DNA from: Chitinophaga nivalis
GTDB taxonomy: Bacteria > Bacteroidota > Bacteroidia > Chitinophagales > Chitinophagaceae
Assembly: GCF_025989125.1 (NCBI RefSeq)
Contig: NZ_JAPDNR010000001.1
Location: 4,570,301-4,634,300 of the forward strand
Direction of reading: 5' to 3'
DNA length: 64,000 nucleotides
In this document: positions 8,492 to 16,598 of the stretch, one piece after another
How the letters are laid out: the number at the start of each line of letters is the position of its first letter
Numbering within the stretch: position 1 is the first letter of the stretch
The notes under the pieces: model-generated
Told to the model about the DNA's origin: nothing
Seen by the model: the letters and a program-made list of their open reading frames with translations, nothing else
The model's database searches: none
Made by a program: the position numbers and the translations under genes

Positions 8492-9463
8492 ATGCAATCA
8501 TTTAAAGAGTTAGTAGCACAGTTTAGCCAACAGTTTGATCAACAACATTTTCCGGAAGAGCCTTGCCAGTTATACAATGCAGCCACCCACATCCTGGGAA
8601 TCGGCGGTAAACGTATCCGGCCGGTGCTTTGTCTGATGGGAAATGAGTTATTTGATACATTGCATCCCGATGCATTCCAGGTGGGTAATGCCGTAGAACT
8701 CTTCCATAATTTTACCCTTGTTCACGACGATATTATGGATAAGGCGCCGTTACGCCGGGGTAAACCTACCGTACATACTGTTTACGGGGATCCTGCGGCG
8801 ATCCTGGCCGGAGATGTGATGCTGATTAATGTGTATGACCGGTTGAACAAGGTACAGCCGCGCTATAAACAAAAAATCATTTCCGTATTCAATAAAGCAG
8901 CCATTGAAGTATGTGAAGGCCAGCAGCTGGATATGGATTTTGAAGCCATGGAACCGGAAGAGGTGCAATACGACAGCTATGTAAACATGATCGGGCTGAA
9001 AACGTCCGTATTACTGGCTGCGAGCCTGCAGCTGGGAGCTATTATCGGTGGCGCCGGCGAAGGGAACCAGGAACATATTTATCAATTCGGGAAAAATATT
9101 GGTATCGCTTTTCAGATCCAGGATGATTACCTCGACGCCTTCGGTGATCCGGAAAAATTCGGAAAACAACAAGGCGGAGATATCCTGGTCAACAAAAAAA
9201 CGTTCCTGCTCCTGAAAGCATTCGAACTATGTAATCCGGCCGAGCGTGCAGCGTTGAAAACGCTGATGGAAACCTCTCCGGATGATAAAGTAGACCGGGT
9301 ATTGGATCTGTTCCATAGCTGCAAAGTGGATGCATGGGCAGAAAAAGAAAAGGAACGTTTCCAGGAGCTGGCATTCAGACGCCTGGAGGATATCGCTGTA
9401 TTGTCCAAACGTAAAATGCCGTTGATGGAACTGGCAGATTATCTGTTAAACCGTCAGCAATAA
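8492..9463 (+). CDS. Polyprenyl (isoprenyl) diphosphate synthase
   Basis: A 323-residue trans-prenyltransferase that adds isopentenyl diphosphate units to an allylic primer in the cytosol. Motifs: GGKRIRP (38-44), the first Asp-rich motif LVHDDIMDKAPLRRG (DDxxD from residue 79) and the second, FQIQDDYLDAFGD. The residue five positions before the first Asp motif is Phe74. In family studies a bulky aromatic there limits the product to about C15-C20, so a GGPP-type product is more likely than a menaquinone side chain, but this is inference. It starts 25 nt after rnr and is probably co-transcribed with it. Confidence 0.88.
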   Translation: MQSFKELVAQFSQQFDQQHFPEEPCQLYNAATHILGIGGKRIRPVLCLMGNELFDTLHPDAFQVGNAVELFHNFTLVHDDIMDKAPLRRGKPTVHTVYGDPAAILAGDVMLINVYDRLNKVQPRYKQKIISVFNKAAIEVCEGQQLDMDFEAMEPEEVQYDSYVNMIGLKTSVLLAASLQLGAIIGGAGEGNQEHIYQFGKNIGIAFQIQDDYLDAFGDPEKFGKQQGGDILVNKKTFLLLKAFELCNPAERAALKTLMETSPDDKVDRVLDLFHSCKVDAWAEKEKERFQELAFRRLEDIAVLSKRKMPLMELADYLLNRQQ

Positions 9464-9465
9464 GG

Positions 9466-9492
9466 TTTGTATTTAAATTCACGTTATATTCG
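9466..9492 (+). promoter_or_regulatory. Candidate promoter for the rod-shaped RNA / permease transcript
   Basis: TTTG at 9466-9469 and TATATTCG at 9485-9492 (one mismatch to TAnnTTTG). The spacing of 15 nt is shorter than the usual 19 or so. A start about 7 nt downstream would place the 5' end of the RNA at the beginning of the hairpin. Confidence 0.35.
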
Positions 9493-9493
9493 C

Positions 9494-9609
9494 GCTTGTC
9501 TTATACAGGATGAAGAGAAAATGCATGGGTGGCAGTTACTGATCAGCTGATGATCATCGCTGCAGCACCATGATAATCAACCTTCTTCCTGCGTAAGACA
9601 AGCTTTTTT
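9494..9609 (+). ncRNA. Unassigned rod-shaped structured RNA ending in a U-run
   Basis: About 110 nt fold into a single rod. The outer stem is 9494-9515 with 9582-9603 (22 positions, two mismatches and one G-U). Next is an internal loop of 8 by 9 nt. The middle stem is 9524-9535 with 9560-9572, with small bulges. The apical stem is TGATCA/TGATCA (9540-9545 and 9551-9556) with a GCTGA loop. Six T residues follow at 9604-9609, so the outer stem also looks like an intrinsic terminator. It could be a stand-alone small RNA with a 6S-like outline, though shorter than usual 6S, or an attenuator leader of the permease gene starting at 9646. No known family was recognised. Confidence 0.55.
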
Positions 9610-9645
9610 ATTTTAGAAAAACTGTAAACCGTAATTTCCTCGCCA

Positions 9646-11280
9646 ATGTCTAATTCGCTGTTTCGAAAGAAGTCACTTGCCAATATTATCAGGGATGCCA
9701 AAGAAGGATTGGCAGATGGTCATGAAACAGATGGGGGACTGCATAAGGTACTTAAAGTAAAGGATCTTACTGCGATGGGAATTGCGGCCGTAATTGGCGC
9801 TGGTATCTTTTCTACCATTGGGGAAGCTTCTTTTCATGGTGGACCGGGCGTATCCCTGCTGTTTGTGATTACCGCCATTACCTGCGGATTCTCTGCCCTT
9901 TGTTATGCCGAATTTGCTTCCCGTGTACCAGTGTCTGGTAGCGCCTATACTTATTCCTATGTTACCTTCGGCGAACTGGCTGCCTGGGTAATAGGCTGGG
10001 CCCTGATCCTCGAATATGCCATTGGTAATATTGCCGTGGCCATTTCCTGGAGCGGCTATTGTAATAACCTGCTTGCCGGAATCGGACTGAGTTTGCCGGG
10101 GTGGCTGGCCAGCAACTATGATAGTGCCAGCCCGGAGCTGGTAGCTGCAGCGCCGCATATTGCCGGTATTCCGATTATACTCAACCTGCCGGCGTTTATC
10201 GTAGTGGTGTTGATTACCTACCTGGCTTATGTAGGTATCCGGGAAAGTAAACGCAGCGCCAATTTTATGGTGGCGTTGAAAATCCTGGTGATCCTGTTTG
10301 TAATAGTAGTTGGCTTTTTTTATGTAAATAAGGAGAATTGGAGCCCGTTTTTACCGAATGGCTTCTCCGGGGTGTTGAAAGGAGTGTCTGCTGTTTTCTT
10401 CGCTTATATTGGCTTTGATGCAGTGAGTACTACCGCCGAAGAATGTTCCAACCCACAGCGCGATTTGCCCCGTGGTATGATTTATTCACTGATTATCTGT
10501 ACCGTACTCTATATCCTGATTTCTTTTGTACTCACCGGAATGGTACCTTTTTCAAAATTAAAGGTAGATGATCCCCTGGCTTTTGTATTTGACCAGGTGC
10601 ACCTGCCCTGGGTGAGTTACCTCATTTCTGTGAGTGCGGTAATCGCCACCACCAGTGTATTGCTGGTATTTCAGATTGGTCAGCCCCGTATCTGGATGAG
10701 TATGAGCCGCGACGGACTGTTACCCAAACGTTTCAGTAAAATCCATCCCCGGTTCAAAACACCTTCTTTTGCCACCATTATTACCGGGCTGATAGTAGGT
10801 ATTCCGGCTTTATTCCTGAACCTGACCATTGTAACGGATCTGACCAGCATCGGTACCCTCTTTGCCTTTATATTGGTATGTGGTGGGGTGTTGTTATTGC
10901 CGAAAGAAGAAAATACCGGTGAGAAACGTTTCCGCCTGCCGTATATCAACGGGCAATTTATTGTGCCTGCGCTGATATTGGGACTGACGCTGCTGTTCCG
11001 CCAGGAGATAGGCCAGAAGCTTTCTTTTGAAGGGGGCTGGGAAGTCTGGAAGCACAACATCCCGTTCTTTATTTTTATACTGGTAAGCATTATTGTAACC
11101 GTGTTGTCGGCACTCCGCAAATTATCGCTGATACCGGTACTGGGTATGCTGAGCTGTTTTTACCTGATGACGGAAATTGCGCTGAAAAACTGGATTGTGT
11201 TTTCCGCATGGCTCGCAGTAGGACTTACCATCTATTTCGGTTATAGCTATACCCACAGCAAGCTTAGAAGAAAAGCGTAA
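9646..11280 (+). CDS. Amino-acid permease, APC superfamily
   Basis: A 544-residue inner-membrane transporter with at least 12 hydrophobic segments. The first membrane helix contains GIAAVIGAGIFSTIGEAS, the unwound Gly-rich substrate site of APC transporters, followed by YAEFASRVPVSGSAYTYSYV. The closest recognisable type is the YfnA/CAT-like cationic or broad amino-acid permeases. The substrate cannot be assigned from sequence. The start follows a 180-nt non-coding stretch that carries the structured RNA, so expression may be attenuated. A strong terminator follows. Confidence 0.88.
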   Translation: MSNSLFRKKSLANIIRDAKEGLADGHETDGGLHKVLKVKDLTAMGIAAVIGAGIFSTIGEASFHGGPGVSLLFVITAITCGFSALCYAEFASRVPVSGSAYTYSYVTFGELAAWVIGWALILEYAIGNIAVAISWSGYCNNLLAGIGLSLPGWLASNYDSASPELVAAAPHIAGIPIILNLPAFIVVVLITYLAYVGIRESKRSANFMVALKILVILFVIVVGFFYVNKENWSPFLPNGFSGVLKGVSAVFFAYIGFDAVSTTAEECSNPQRDLPRGMIYSLIICTVLYILISFVLTGMVPFSKLKVDDPLAFVFDQVHLPWVSYLISVSAVIATTSVLLVFQIGQPRIWMSMSRDGLLPKRFSKIHPRFKTPSFATIITGLIVGIPALFLNLTIVTDLTSIGTLFAFILVCGGVLLLPKEENTGEKRFRLPYINGQFIVPALILGLTLLFRQEIGQKLSFEGGWEVWKHNIPFFIFILVSIIVTVLSALRKLSLIPVLGMLSCFYLMTEIALKNWIVFSAWLAVGLTIYFGYSYTHSKLRRKA

Positions 11281-11299
11281 ATGATATAATCGCATTATG

Positions 11300-11335
11300 A
11301 AAAGGGGAGATAAACGATCGTTTATCTCCCCTTTT
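11300..11335 (+). terminator. Terminator of the permease gene
   Basis: A perfect 18-bp self-complementary sequence (11300-11317 with 11318-11335), starting with four A and ending in TTTTT. It lies 20 nt after the permease stop. Confidence 0.92.
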
Positions 11336-11418
11336 TGTTGGCCGGGAGGGCAGACGTCACTTGATTAATTAGCCATCTTTCTTCGTAACTTTATAGGAGT
11401 TCTTTAAAATATTATTTT

Positions 11419-11868
11419 ATGAACATGCTACAACGGGTCGAAAACTGGGGTGATACCCATCATCCCAAATGGCTGAGTGCTATACGTATTCTGCTGGGTG
11501 TATTCATTCTGTGGGTCGGTATCCTGTTTGTACAGAACAGGGATGCCCTTACTACCCTGATCAATGAAAACCGTGCATTGGCAGCCTTGTCATTCGGTAT
11601 TGCGCATTACATCGTGTTTGCACATACCGTAGGCGGATTGTTCATTGCGATGGGGCTTTTTACCCGGTTGGCTGCCCTGCTGAACATTCCGGTACTGATT
11701 GGTGCGGTGTTCTTTGTACATTCCCCTACAGGGCTGTTTACCGTATACCCGATGATGGGACTCTCCATCCTGGTGCTGTTCCTGTTGATTTTTTTCCTGG
11801 TGGAAGGCAGCGGGCCCATATCTGTAGATGATTACATGCGCCGGCATCCGGAGAAAAAACGTTCCTGA
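11419..11868 (+). CDS. DoxX-like small membrane protein
   Basis: A 149-residue protein with four predicted membrane segments. Features fitting the DoxX/SURF4-like family are the N-terminal RVENWGDTHHPKWLSAIRIL and the segment HTVGGLFIAMGLFTRLAALLN. Family members are small inner-membrane proteins with poorly defined, often redox-related roles. It stands alone between the permease terminator and the DUF2027 promoter. No specific function can be given. Confidence 0.72.
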   Translation: MNMLQRVENWGDTHHPKWLSAIRILLGVFILWVGILFVQNRDALTTLINENRALAALSFGIAHYIVFAHTVGGLFIAMGLFTRLAALLNIPVLIGAVFFVHSPTGLFTVYPMMGLSILVLFLLIFFLVEGSGPISVDDYMRRHPEKKRS

Positions 11869-11989
11869 AAGGGTTGTTTTTCATATAGGCATACCTGTGA
11901 GCCCCACCATTTTAATGGCACAGGAAGGGTATATCTACTTAAAATTATCAAATATCCCATCTCAATCCGCTTAAATCCCACCAAATTTT

Positions 11990-11997
11990 TACTTTTG
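11990..11997 (+). promoter_or_regulatory. -7 box of the DUF2027/Smr gene
   Basis: TACTTTTG, a perfect TAnnTTTG match, 20 nt before the ATG at 12018. Confidence 0.55.
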
Positions 11998-12017
11998 CAA
12001 CCAGATAGAATGCAATT

Positions 12018-13067
12018 ATGAAATACCAAATAGGCGACAGGATATTACTGTTGAGTTCAAAAGAAGAAGGTACAATAGTAGACCTGGTAAACGATAATAT
12101 GGTGATGATTGAGGTCAAAGGCACCTCTTTTCCGGTATACCTGGATCAGATAGACTTTCCCTATTTTCACCGCTTTACCAAACAAAAGCTGGTGCAGGAT
12201 AAGCCCCGGCTGATTCCGGGCGACGAGATTAAAGTAGACAGAAGCAAATACGAAGTGTTTAAAACAGATAAAGGCGTATTCCTGTCTGTTTTACCGGTAT
12301 ATCAGATGGATGGCTATGATGAAACCGTGAAGCTGATGAAGTTTCACCTGTTTAATGATACGCCGCATGCCATGCGTTTTTATTTCCAGATCTGGCTGAA
12401 CAATCAGATGGACCTGGAAATAAAGAATGAAATACAGCCGTATAACCACTTTTATCTGTCGGATCTGATATTTGAATCCCTGAACGATAATCCCCGTTTT
12501 GAATTTACCTTTTTCCTGAAAGAGTCACAGCCCAAGCTGGCGGCTTCCGTAAAGAAAACCTGGAAAATCAAGCCGAAGCAGATGTTTGTGCAGCTGGAAG
12601 AGCTGCGCAGTAAAGAGGAGGCAACGCTTACCTATACTTTATTCGATAAATTCCCGGATAAAGAACCGGAACCAGCGCCGGTACCAGAACAACCAAAGAA
12701 AAAGGATCCTGTGGTAGCAGTAGGTTCCGGCAACTTTGCCAGTTTGTTAAGTAAGATCCAGCTGCAGCCGGAAACTTCGCTGGAACCTAAACAGGAAGTA
12801 GATCTGCATATTGAAGTGCTGGAAAAAAACTGGAAAGGCCTGAGCAATATTGCGATTCTGGCCATTCAGCTGAATGCGTTCCAGCGTTATATGGAGCTGG
12901 CTATCAGTCATCATCAGCACAGCATGATTGTGATTCATGGGGTAGGGAAAGGCAAGCTGCGGGATGAGATTCATCAGATCCTCCGTCAGACGCCGGAAGT
13001 AGCCAATTTTGTGAACCAGTACCATGGAAAATATGGTTACGGGGCAACAGAAATAACTTTCAGATAA
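12018..13067 (+). CDS. DUF2027 / Smr-domain protein
   Basis: A 349-residue protein of the Bacteroidota-type DUF2027 family. The N-terminal 50 residues (KYQIGDRILLLSSKEEGTIV) form a small beta module, the middle (about 75-190) is a DUF2027 beta domain, and residues about 215-245 are a Pro/Lys linker. The C-terminus is a Smr domain with DLHIEVL and the signature HGVGKGKLRDEI. Smr domains are nucleases or nucleic-acid binders first seen in MutS2. The true substrate of this family is unknown. It is monocistronic, with its own promoter box and terminator. Confidence 0.8.
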   Translation: MKYQIGDRILLLSSKEEGTIVDLVNDNMVMIEVKGTSFPVYLDQIDFPYFHRFTKQKLVQDKPRLIPGDEIKVDRSKYEVFKTDKGVFLSVLPVYQMDGYDETVKLMKFHLFNDTPHAMRFYFQIWLNNQMDLEIKNEIQPYNHFYLSDLIFESLNDNPRFEFTFFLKESQPKLAASVKKTWKIKPKQMFVQLEELRSKEEATLTYTLFDKFPDKEPEPAPVPEQPKKKDPVVAVGSGNFASLLSKIQLQPETSLEPKQEVDLHIEVLEKNWKGLSNIAILAIQLNAFQRYMELAISHHQHSMIVIHGVGKGKLRDEIHQILRQTPEVANFVNQYHGKYGYGATEITFR

Positions 13068-13073
13068 ACATAT

Positions 13074-13122
13074 CCGGAAAGCAGCCTGCAGATCTTTATC
13101 AGTTGTGTGTGCTGCTTTCCGG
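13074..13122 (+). terminator. Terminator of the DUF2027/Smr gene
   Basis: A 12-bp perfect stem (13074-13085 with 13111-13122) followed by TTTTT, just upstream of the RNase P RNA promoter. Confidence 0.75.
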
Positions 13123-13130
13123 TTTTTCCT

Positions 13131-13138
13131 TACCTTTG
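13131..13138 (+). promoter_or_regulatory. -7 box of rnpB
   Basis: TACCTTTG, a perfect TAnnTTTG match, 6 nt before the 5' strand of the RNase P RNA P1 helix. Confidence 0.6.
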
Positions 13139-13144
13139 CGCTCC

Positions 13145-13514
13145 AACTACAAACCGTGCTATCGTCTTTCTGCCTTGAGCAGGAGGAAGGAAAGTCCGGA
13201 CAGCGCAGAGCAACGCACCACCTAACGGGTGGGGCCTGGTGCATAACCAGGTACAGCCAGTGCCACAGAAAATAACCGCCCCGTCAATGGCGGGGTAAGG
13301 GTGAAAAAGTGGGGTAAGAGCCCACGGTGCAGGCAGGTAACTGTTTGCGGGGGTAAACCTTGCGTGCTGAAATGCCATGTATACGGTTGTTTGAGGGCGG
13401 CTCGCCCGATGACCGAGGGTAGGCAGATACAGGTGACGTGTGAGCGTCATCGCAGATAAATGGTAGCAGTTCACCGTCAGGTGGAAACAGAATCCGGCTT
13501 ATAGGTTTGTAGTT
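13145..13514 (+). ncRNA. rnpB: RNase P RNA
   Basis: The catalytic RNA of RNase P, which matures tRNA 5' ends. The conserved P4 5' strand GAGGAAGGAAAGTCCGGAC is near 13181-13199 and the partner ACAGAATCCGGCTTAT near 13487-13502. The CR-IV/V-type block around 13330-13400 is also recognisable. Outer helix P1 is formed by 13145-13155 pairing perfectly with 13504-13514, which sets the ends. A run of eight T follows immediately, so P1 plus the T run can serve as terminator. Overall layout fits bacterial type A RNA. Confidence 0.95.
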
Positions 13515-13583
13515 TTTTTTCTTTCTCCTTTTGATATCTTAAAATATCCTCCTAACTTCTCGCCAATATTTAATCTCTATTTT

Positions 13584-13997
13584 ATGAATCAGAAAGATGA
13601 ACGTACGTGGGGAACCTTCGTACACCTGGGTGGTATAGTAGGTATACTTATACTGCCTACGGTGGGCAATATCATTGCAGTATTGGTATTGTGGCTCATC
13701 AAACGTAATGAATCGCATTTTGTGGATGACCAGGGAAAAGAGGCCATTAACTTCCAGATTACGCTCAGCATTATTACTGTGATCATTAATGTGGTCAATA
13801 ATATCAGCATGGGACTGTGGTCACTGGCGAACTTCTGGCGGCATACACGGGGCGAAATATTTACCGTTTCCTGGGGCTGGCATGACCTGTTAGGTATTAT
13901 CTGGCTGCTGAACGTAATATTTTCTATTATCGCAGCGGTAAGAGCGAATAATGGCGTGATCTACAGATATCCGTTGAGTTTGCGCCTGGTTAAATAA
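13584..13997 (+). CDS. DUF4870 small membrane protein
   Basis: A 137-residue protein with about three hydrophobic segments. The N-terminus DERTWGTFVHLGGIVGILIL and the motif FVDDQGKEAINFQITLSI are characteristic of DUF4870 (Tic20-like fold). The family has no established function. It is monocistronic between rnpB and a bidirectional terminator. Confidence 0.85.
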   Translation: MNQKDERTWGTFVHLGGIVGILILPTVGNIIAVLVLWLIKRNESHFVDDQGKEAINFQITLSIITVIINVVNNISMGLWSLANFWRHTRGEIFTVSWGWHDLLGIIWLLNVIFSIIAAVRANNGVIYRYPLSLRLVK

Positions 13998-14010
13998 TTC
14001 CCGCATAGAG

Positions 14011-14054
14011 AAAGGGGGTATTCAGCTGCTTTGATACAGTTGAATACCCCCTTT
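14011..14054. terminator. Bidirectional terminator between DUF4870 and the subtilase gene
   Basis: An 18-bp stem (14011-14028 with 14037-14054, one mismatch, 8-nt loop) with A-rich left and T-rich right ends. It lies between two convergent genes. Confidence 0.88.
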
Positions 14055-14073
14055 GTTATGAAAACAGGTGTTG

Positions 14074-15768
14074 TTAGTTCTTTTTCAGCGGCTTCATTTT
14101 CGCCTTTTGTTTTTTGCCACGTACCTGCTCTCCTTTAATCGTAGCAGCCAGTTTCAGCGCATTATAGGTATTCACCAGACCGCCGGTAACAGAGAGGTCA
14201 GCAAAGTTGATTTTTTCATCCTGTCCGCCTGGTTTATTTACCTGGGTACTACCATCCGGGAGGGGAGCAGCGCTTTTTTCCAGGATATATTTCAGCTGAC
14301 GGGCGCTCAGATCGGGGTGATAGGACAATATCAATGCCGCTATACCGGCTACTACCGGAGCCGCCATACTGGTGCCGCTGGCAGAACCATATTTGTTGCC
14401 GCCTGGTATGGTAGAATAGATCTGTACACCTGGTGCAAAAATATCCACTTCCTTTTTGCCATAGTTGGAGAACCCGGCTACCTGCTCATTACCTCTTCCG
14501 GTACTGCTGGCGCCTACCGTAATAAAGTTGGTGGCGGTTTTACCGTCTTCGTAATAAGGGTTCGGGTAGTTGGGAATGGAGTCGTTATTATTGCCATCGT
14601 TGCCGGCAGCATGTACCAGCAATACGCCTTTCTGTTCGGCATATCTCACCGCATCATCTACCCAGGACTTGTTGGGAGAGTAGGGTTTACCGAAGCTCAT
14701 ATTGATGATCTGTGCCCCATTGTCTACCGCATAACGGATAGCCAGGGCAATGTCTTTATCGCGTTCGTCGCCATCTGGTACCGCTTTAACGGCCATGATG
14801 CGCACGTTGTCAGCTACACCGTCCATACCTGCGCCATTGTTCCGGATAGCGGCTATAATGCCGGAAACGTGGGTGCCATGATAGCCAAAGGTACCCATGA
14901 CATCATTGTTGCCATAATGCCGGTCGTTGATATCATCCAGGTTGTCGCCTACAATCCGTTGCCGGTTGGCATTGGGCAGCACATCGGTGCATTCTGCCTT
15001 TCTTTTCAGTTCCTTGATGTATTCGTCCAGTTCCGTTTTGAAATCACTGAAGGTAGCTGGTTCATCACCGGCACTTTTCAGCAACCGTGTCATAAAATTG
15101 CGTGCCAGCAGTACGTCCTGACTGGTCGTCTGGATACTGTCGAGCTGAGGTACGGTAAAATCTTCCTTGTTGAGGTAATTTTTCAGGATGGTTTCACACT
15201 TGTTTACATTCTCCTGCAGTTTGGACATGGTCTTATACTGCAGCTTAAACTGGGTAGAAGGTTTTTCTACTTTCTGCTGGAGCTGCAGCCAGGTAGTGTA
15301 TTCTTTGGAATCCTTCGCAAGAACAGAGTCCGGGTTGCCGTATTTGTTTTTATAGCGGTAGTATTCGCGGGTAGCTTCGTCAGAGTCTTCTTTCAGACTG
15401 CCGCCGTCTTTGCCACCCAGGAAGTTCCAGCCGTGTATATCATCGATATAACCATTGCCGTCATCGTCTTTGCCATTACCAGGTATTTCCTTCGGATTAG
15501 TCCATAAAATACCTTTCAGGTCTTCATGGGTAGAATCTATCCCGGAATCAATTACGGCAACAATTACAGGGGTACTTTTTTTGCCTTTCAGCAGTTCTTT
15601 ATAAGCTTTTTCCGTGGCAGTACCATAAACGCTGTCGGTGTCGTAACTCAGTAAATGCCAGTTTTTGGGTAATGGCCCTTTACTTTGGGCAATGGTTTCC
15701 GTAGTAAAAGCAGCCATCAATGCAACACATCCTGCCAAGACTGCAACCTCTCGACTTAACAATTTCAT
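14074..15768 (-). CDS. Secreted subtilisin-like serine protease (S8) with large insertion
   Basis: A 564-residue precursor from the ATG at 15766-15768. The start MKLLSREVAVLAGCVALMAA is a signal peptide; upstream in-frame residues look non-coding. The catalytic triad is visible: Asp74 in VIAVIDSGIDSTHEDL, His300 in GYHGTHVSGIIAA and Ser467 in SGTSMAAPVVAG. The oxyanion Asn is 390, in AAGNDGNN. About 225 residues separate Asp and His, against roughly 30-40 in classical subtilisin; the extra part is Lys/Glu-rich and helical in character. There is no T9SS tail, so export is probably to the periplasm or by another route. The substrate is unknown. Confidence 0.92.
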   Translation of the reverse strand: MKLLSREVAVLAGCVALMAAFTTETIAQSKGPLPKNWHLLSYDTDSVYGTATEKAYKELLKGKKSTPVIVAVIDSGIDSTHEDLKGILWTNPKEIPGNGKDDDGNGYIDDIHGWNFLGGKDGGSLKEDSDEATREYYRYKNKYGNPDSVLAKDSKEYTTWLQLQQKVEKPSTQFKLQYKTMSKLQENVNKCETILKNYLNKEDFTVPQLDSIQTTSQDVLLARNFMTRLLKSAGDEPATFSDFKTELDEYIKELKRKAECTDVLPNANRQRIVGDNLDDINDRHYGNNDVMGTFGYHGTHVSGIIAAIRNNGAGMDGVADNVRIMAVKAVPDGDERDKDIALAIRYAVDNGAQIINMSFGKPYSPNKSWVDDAVRYAEQKGVLLVHAAGNDGNNNDSIPNYPNPYYEDGKTATNFITVGASSTGRGNEQVAGFSNYGKKEVDIFAPGVQIYSTIPGGNKYGSASGTSMAAPVVAGIAALILSYHPDLSARQLKYILEKSAAPLPDGSTQVNKPGGQDEKINFADLSVTGGLVNTYNALKLAATIKGEQVRGKKQKAKMKPLKKN

Positions 15769-16545
15769 TTTAAACAATTTTCCCAATAAAAACAGTGAAC
15801 AATTTAGATTATAGAGAACCTTAAAGGTATGGAAAAAGCAGTATAACACTAAAATATTAATGATAAGCGAGCAATATATTGGTTGATTGGGAGCATCAGA
15901 CCAGGTAAAAAGATAGAAAAACAGGGGAGGCGATACCGATGATCTTTTGTATATGGCCTGTTTGTGGTACGTATAGCCGCTGGGTATAGTTTGCATTCCT
16001 ACCAACCAATGGGCAAATACGGCTGTCCGGGAGGGGTGGAGGCCATAAAACCCGCAACATTTTTAATTTATTTAAGAAGATAGGGTATCCCGGCGCGCTT
16101 TGGAAGCAGGGTACCCCGAAAGTTTAGGCAGATAGGGGATTTCTAAAAATATTCTATCCGGGATGTAGGGGCAGGAAAGTGCGCAGAGTGCCCGGAAACC
16201 CTTTGTAATAGTGGATCTGCTTAAAAAACAGGGGGATAACACGACCATTATGGGCTGCTTGTAGCACAAAAGTTGAATATGAATATTCAAAAAAAAGTCT
16301 AATATTTATATCCGGAAGAGTATTTAATGACATCCTGTTGTTGAATACAATTCTCATAAGCATGGTTTCCGTTTAACGAATAGCGGGGTTCTCTAACCTC
16401 GCTACTATTTTTGAAATCCTGCGTCGATGTATGTAGAGAAGAAGTATAATGCCAGCCAGAGATGCTGAAGAAGTAACAATGAGTAAGTAATTTTATCAAC
16501 CGCTTTTAAAATCTGATCGGGGACGTTTCCTGAACTGAAAATTAA
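15769..16545. other. Non-coding gap upstream of the protease, content mostly unexplained
   Basis: No convincing gene was seen in about 780 bp. It must hold the protease promoter (a near-consensus box, TACCTTTA, lies near 15825 on the minus strand). On the plus strand, TTTG at 15961-15964 and TAGTTTG at 15987-15993 resemble a promoter, and a hairpin at 16381-16404 followed by TATTTTT resembles a terminator. An unannotated plus-strand RNA of about 400 nt is therefore possible but unproven. Confidence 0.4.
16381..16415 (+). terminator. Terminator-like hairpin with no assigned upstream gene
   Basis: TAGCGGGGTT/AACCTCGCTA with a CTCT loop (10 bp, one mismatch), then CTATTTTT. It is oriented for plus-strand transcripts, but no plus-strand gene precedes it. 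Confidence 0.45.
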
Positions 16546-16547
16546 AA

Positions 16548-16572
16548 GCTCCGGGGCAGAAGCCTCGGAGCT
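16548..16572 (-). terminator. Terminator of the lysine-catabolism operon
   Basis: An 11-bp stem (16548-16558 with 16562-16572, one mismatch). On the minus strand it is followed by a T-rich tract, 27 nt after the ALDH stop. Confidence 0.8.
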
Positions 16573-16598
16573 GAACATCACAAAGCGTATTTTCCTTT

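Noticed and set aside
6736..8501. Long minus-strand reading frames (357 and 580 codons) opposite the RNase R tail
   Set aside because: They arise because the Lys/Ala/Pro repeat codons lack stop triplets on the other strand; the products are Phe/Ala/Val- or Cys/Arg-rich nonsense, and the plus-strand frame has clear RNase R domains.
13130..13474. 114-codon minus-strand frame over the RNase P RNA
   Set aside because: It lies inside rnpB, whose conserved P4 strands and P1 helix are clear.
14068..15507. 479-codon plus-strand frame
   Set aside because: It is wholly antisense to the S8 protease, whose catalytic motifs are clear; the plus-strand product has no recognisable domain.
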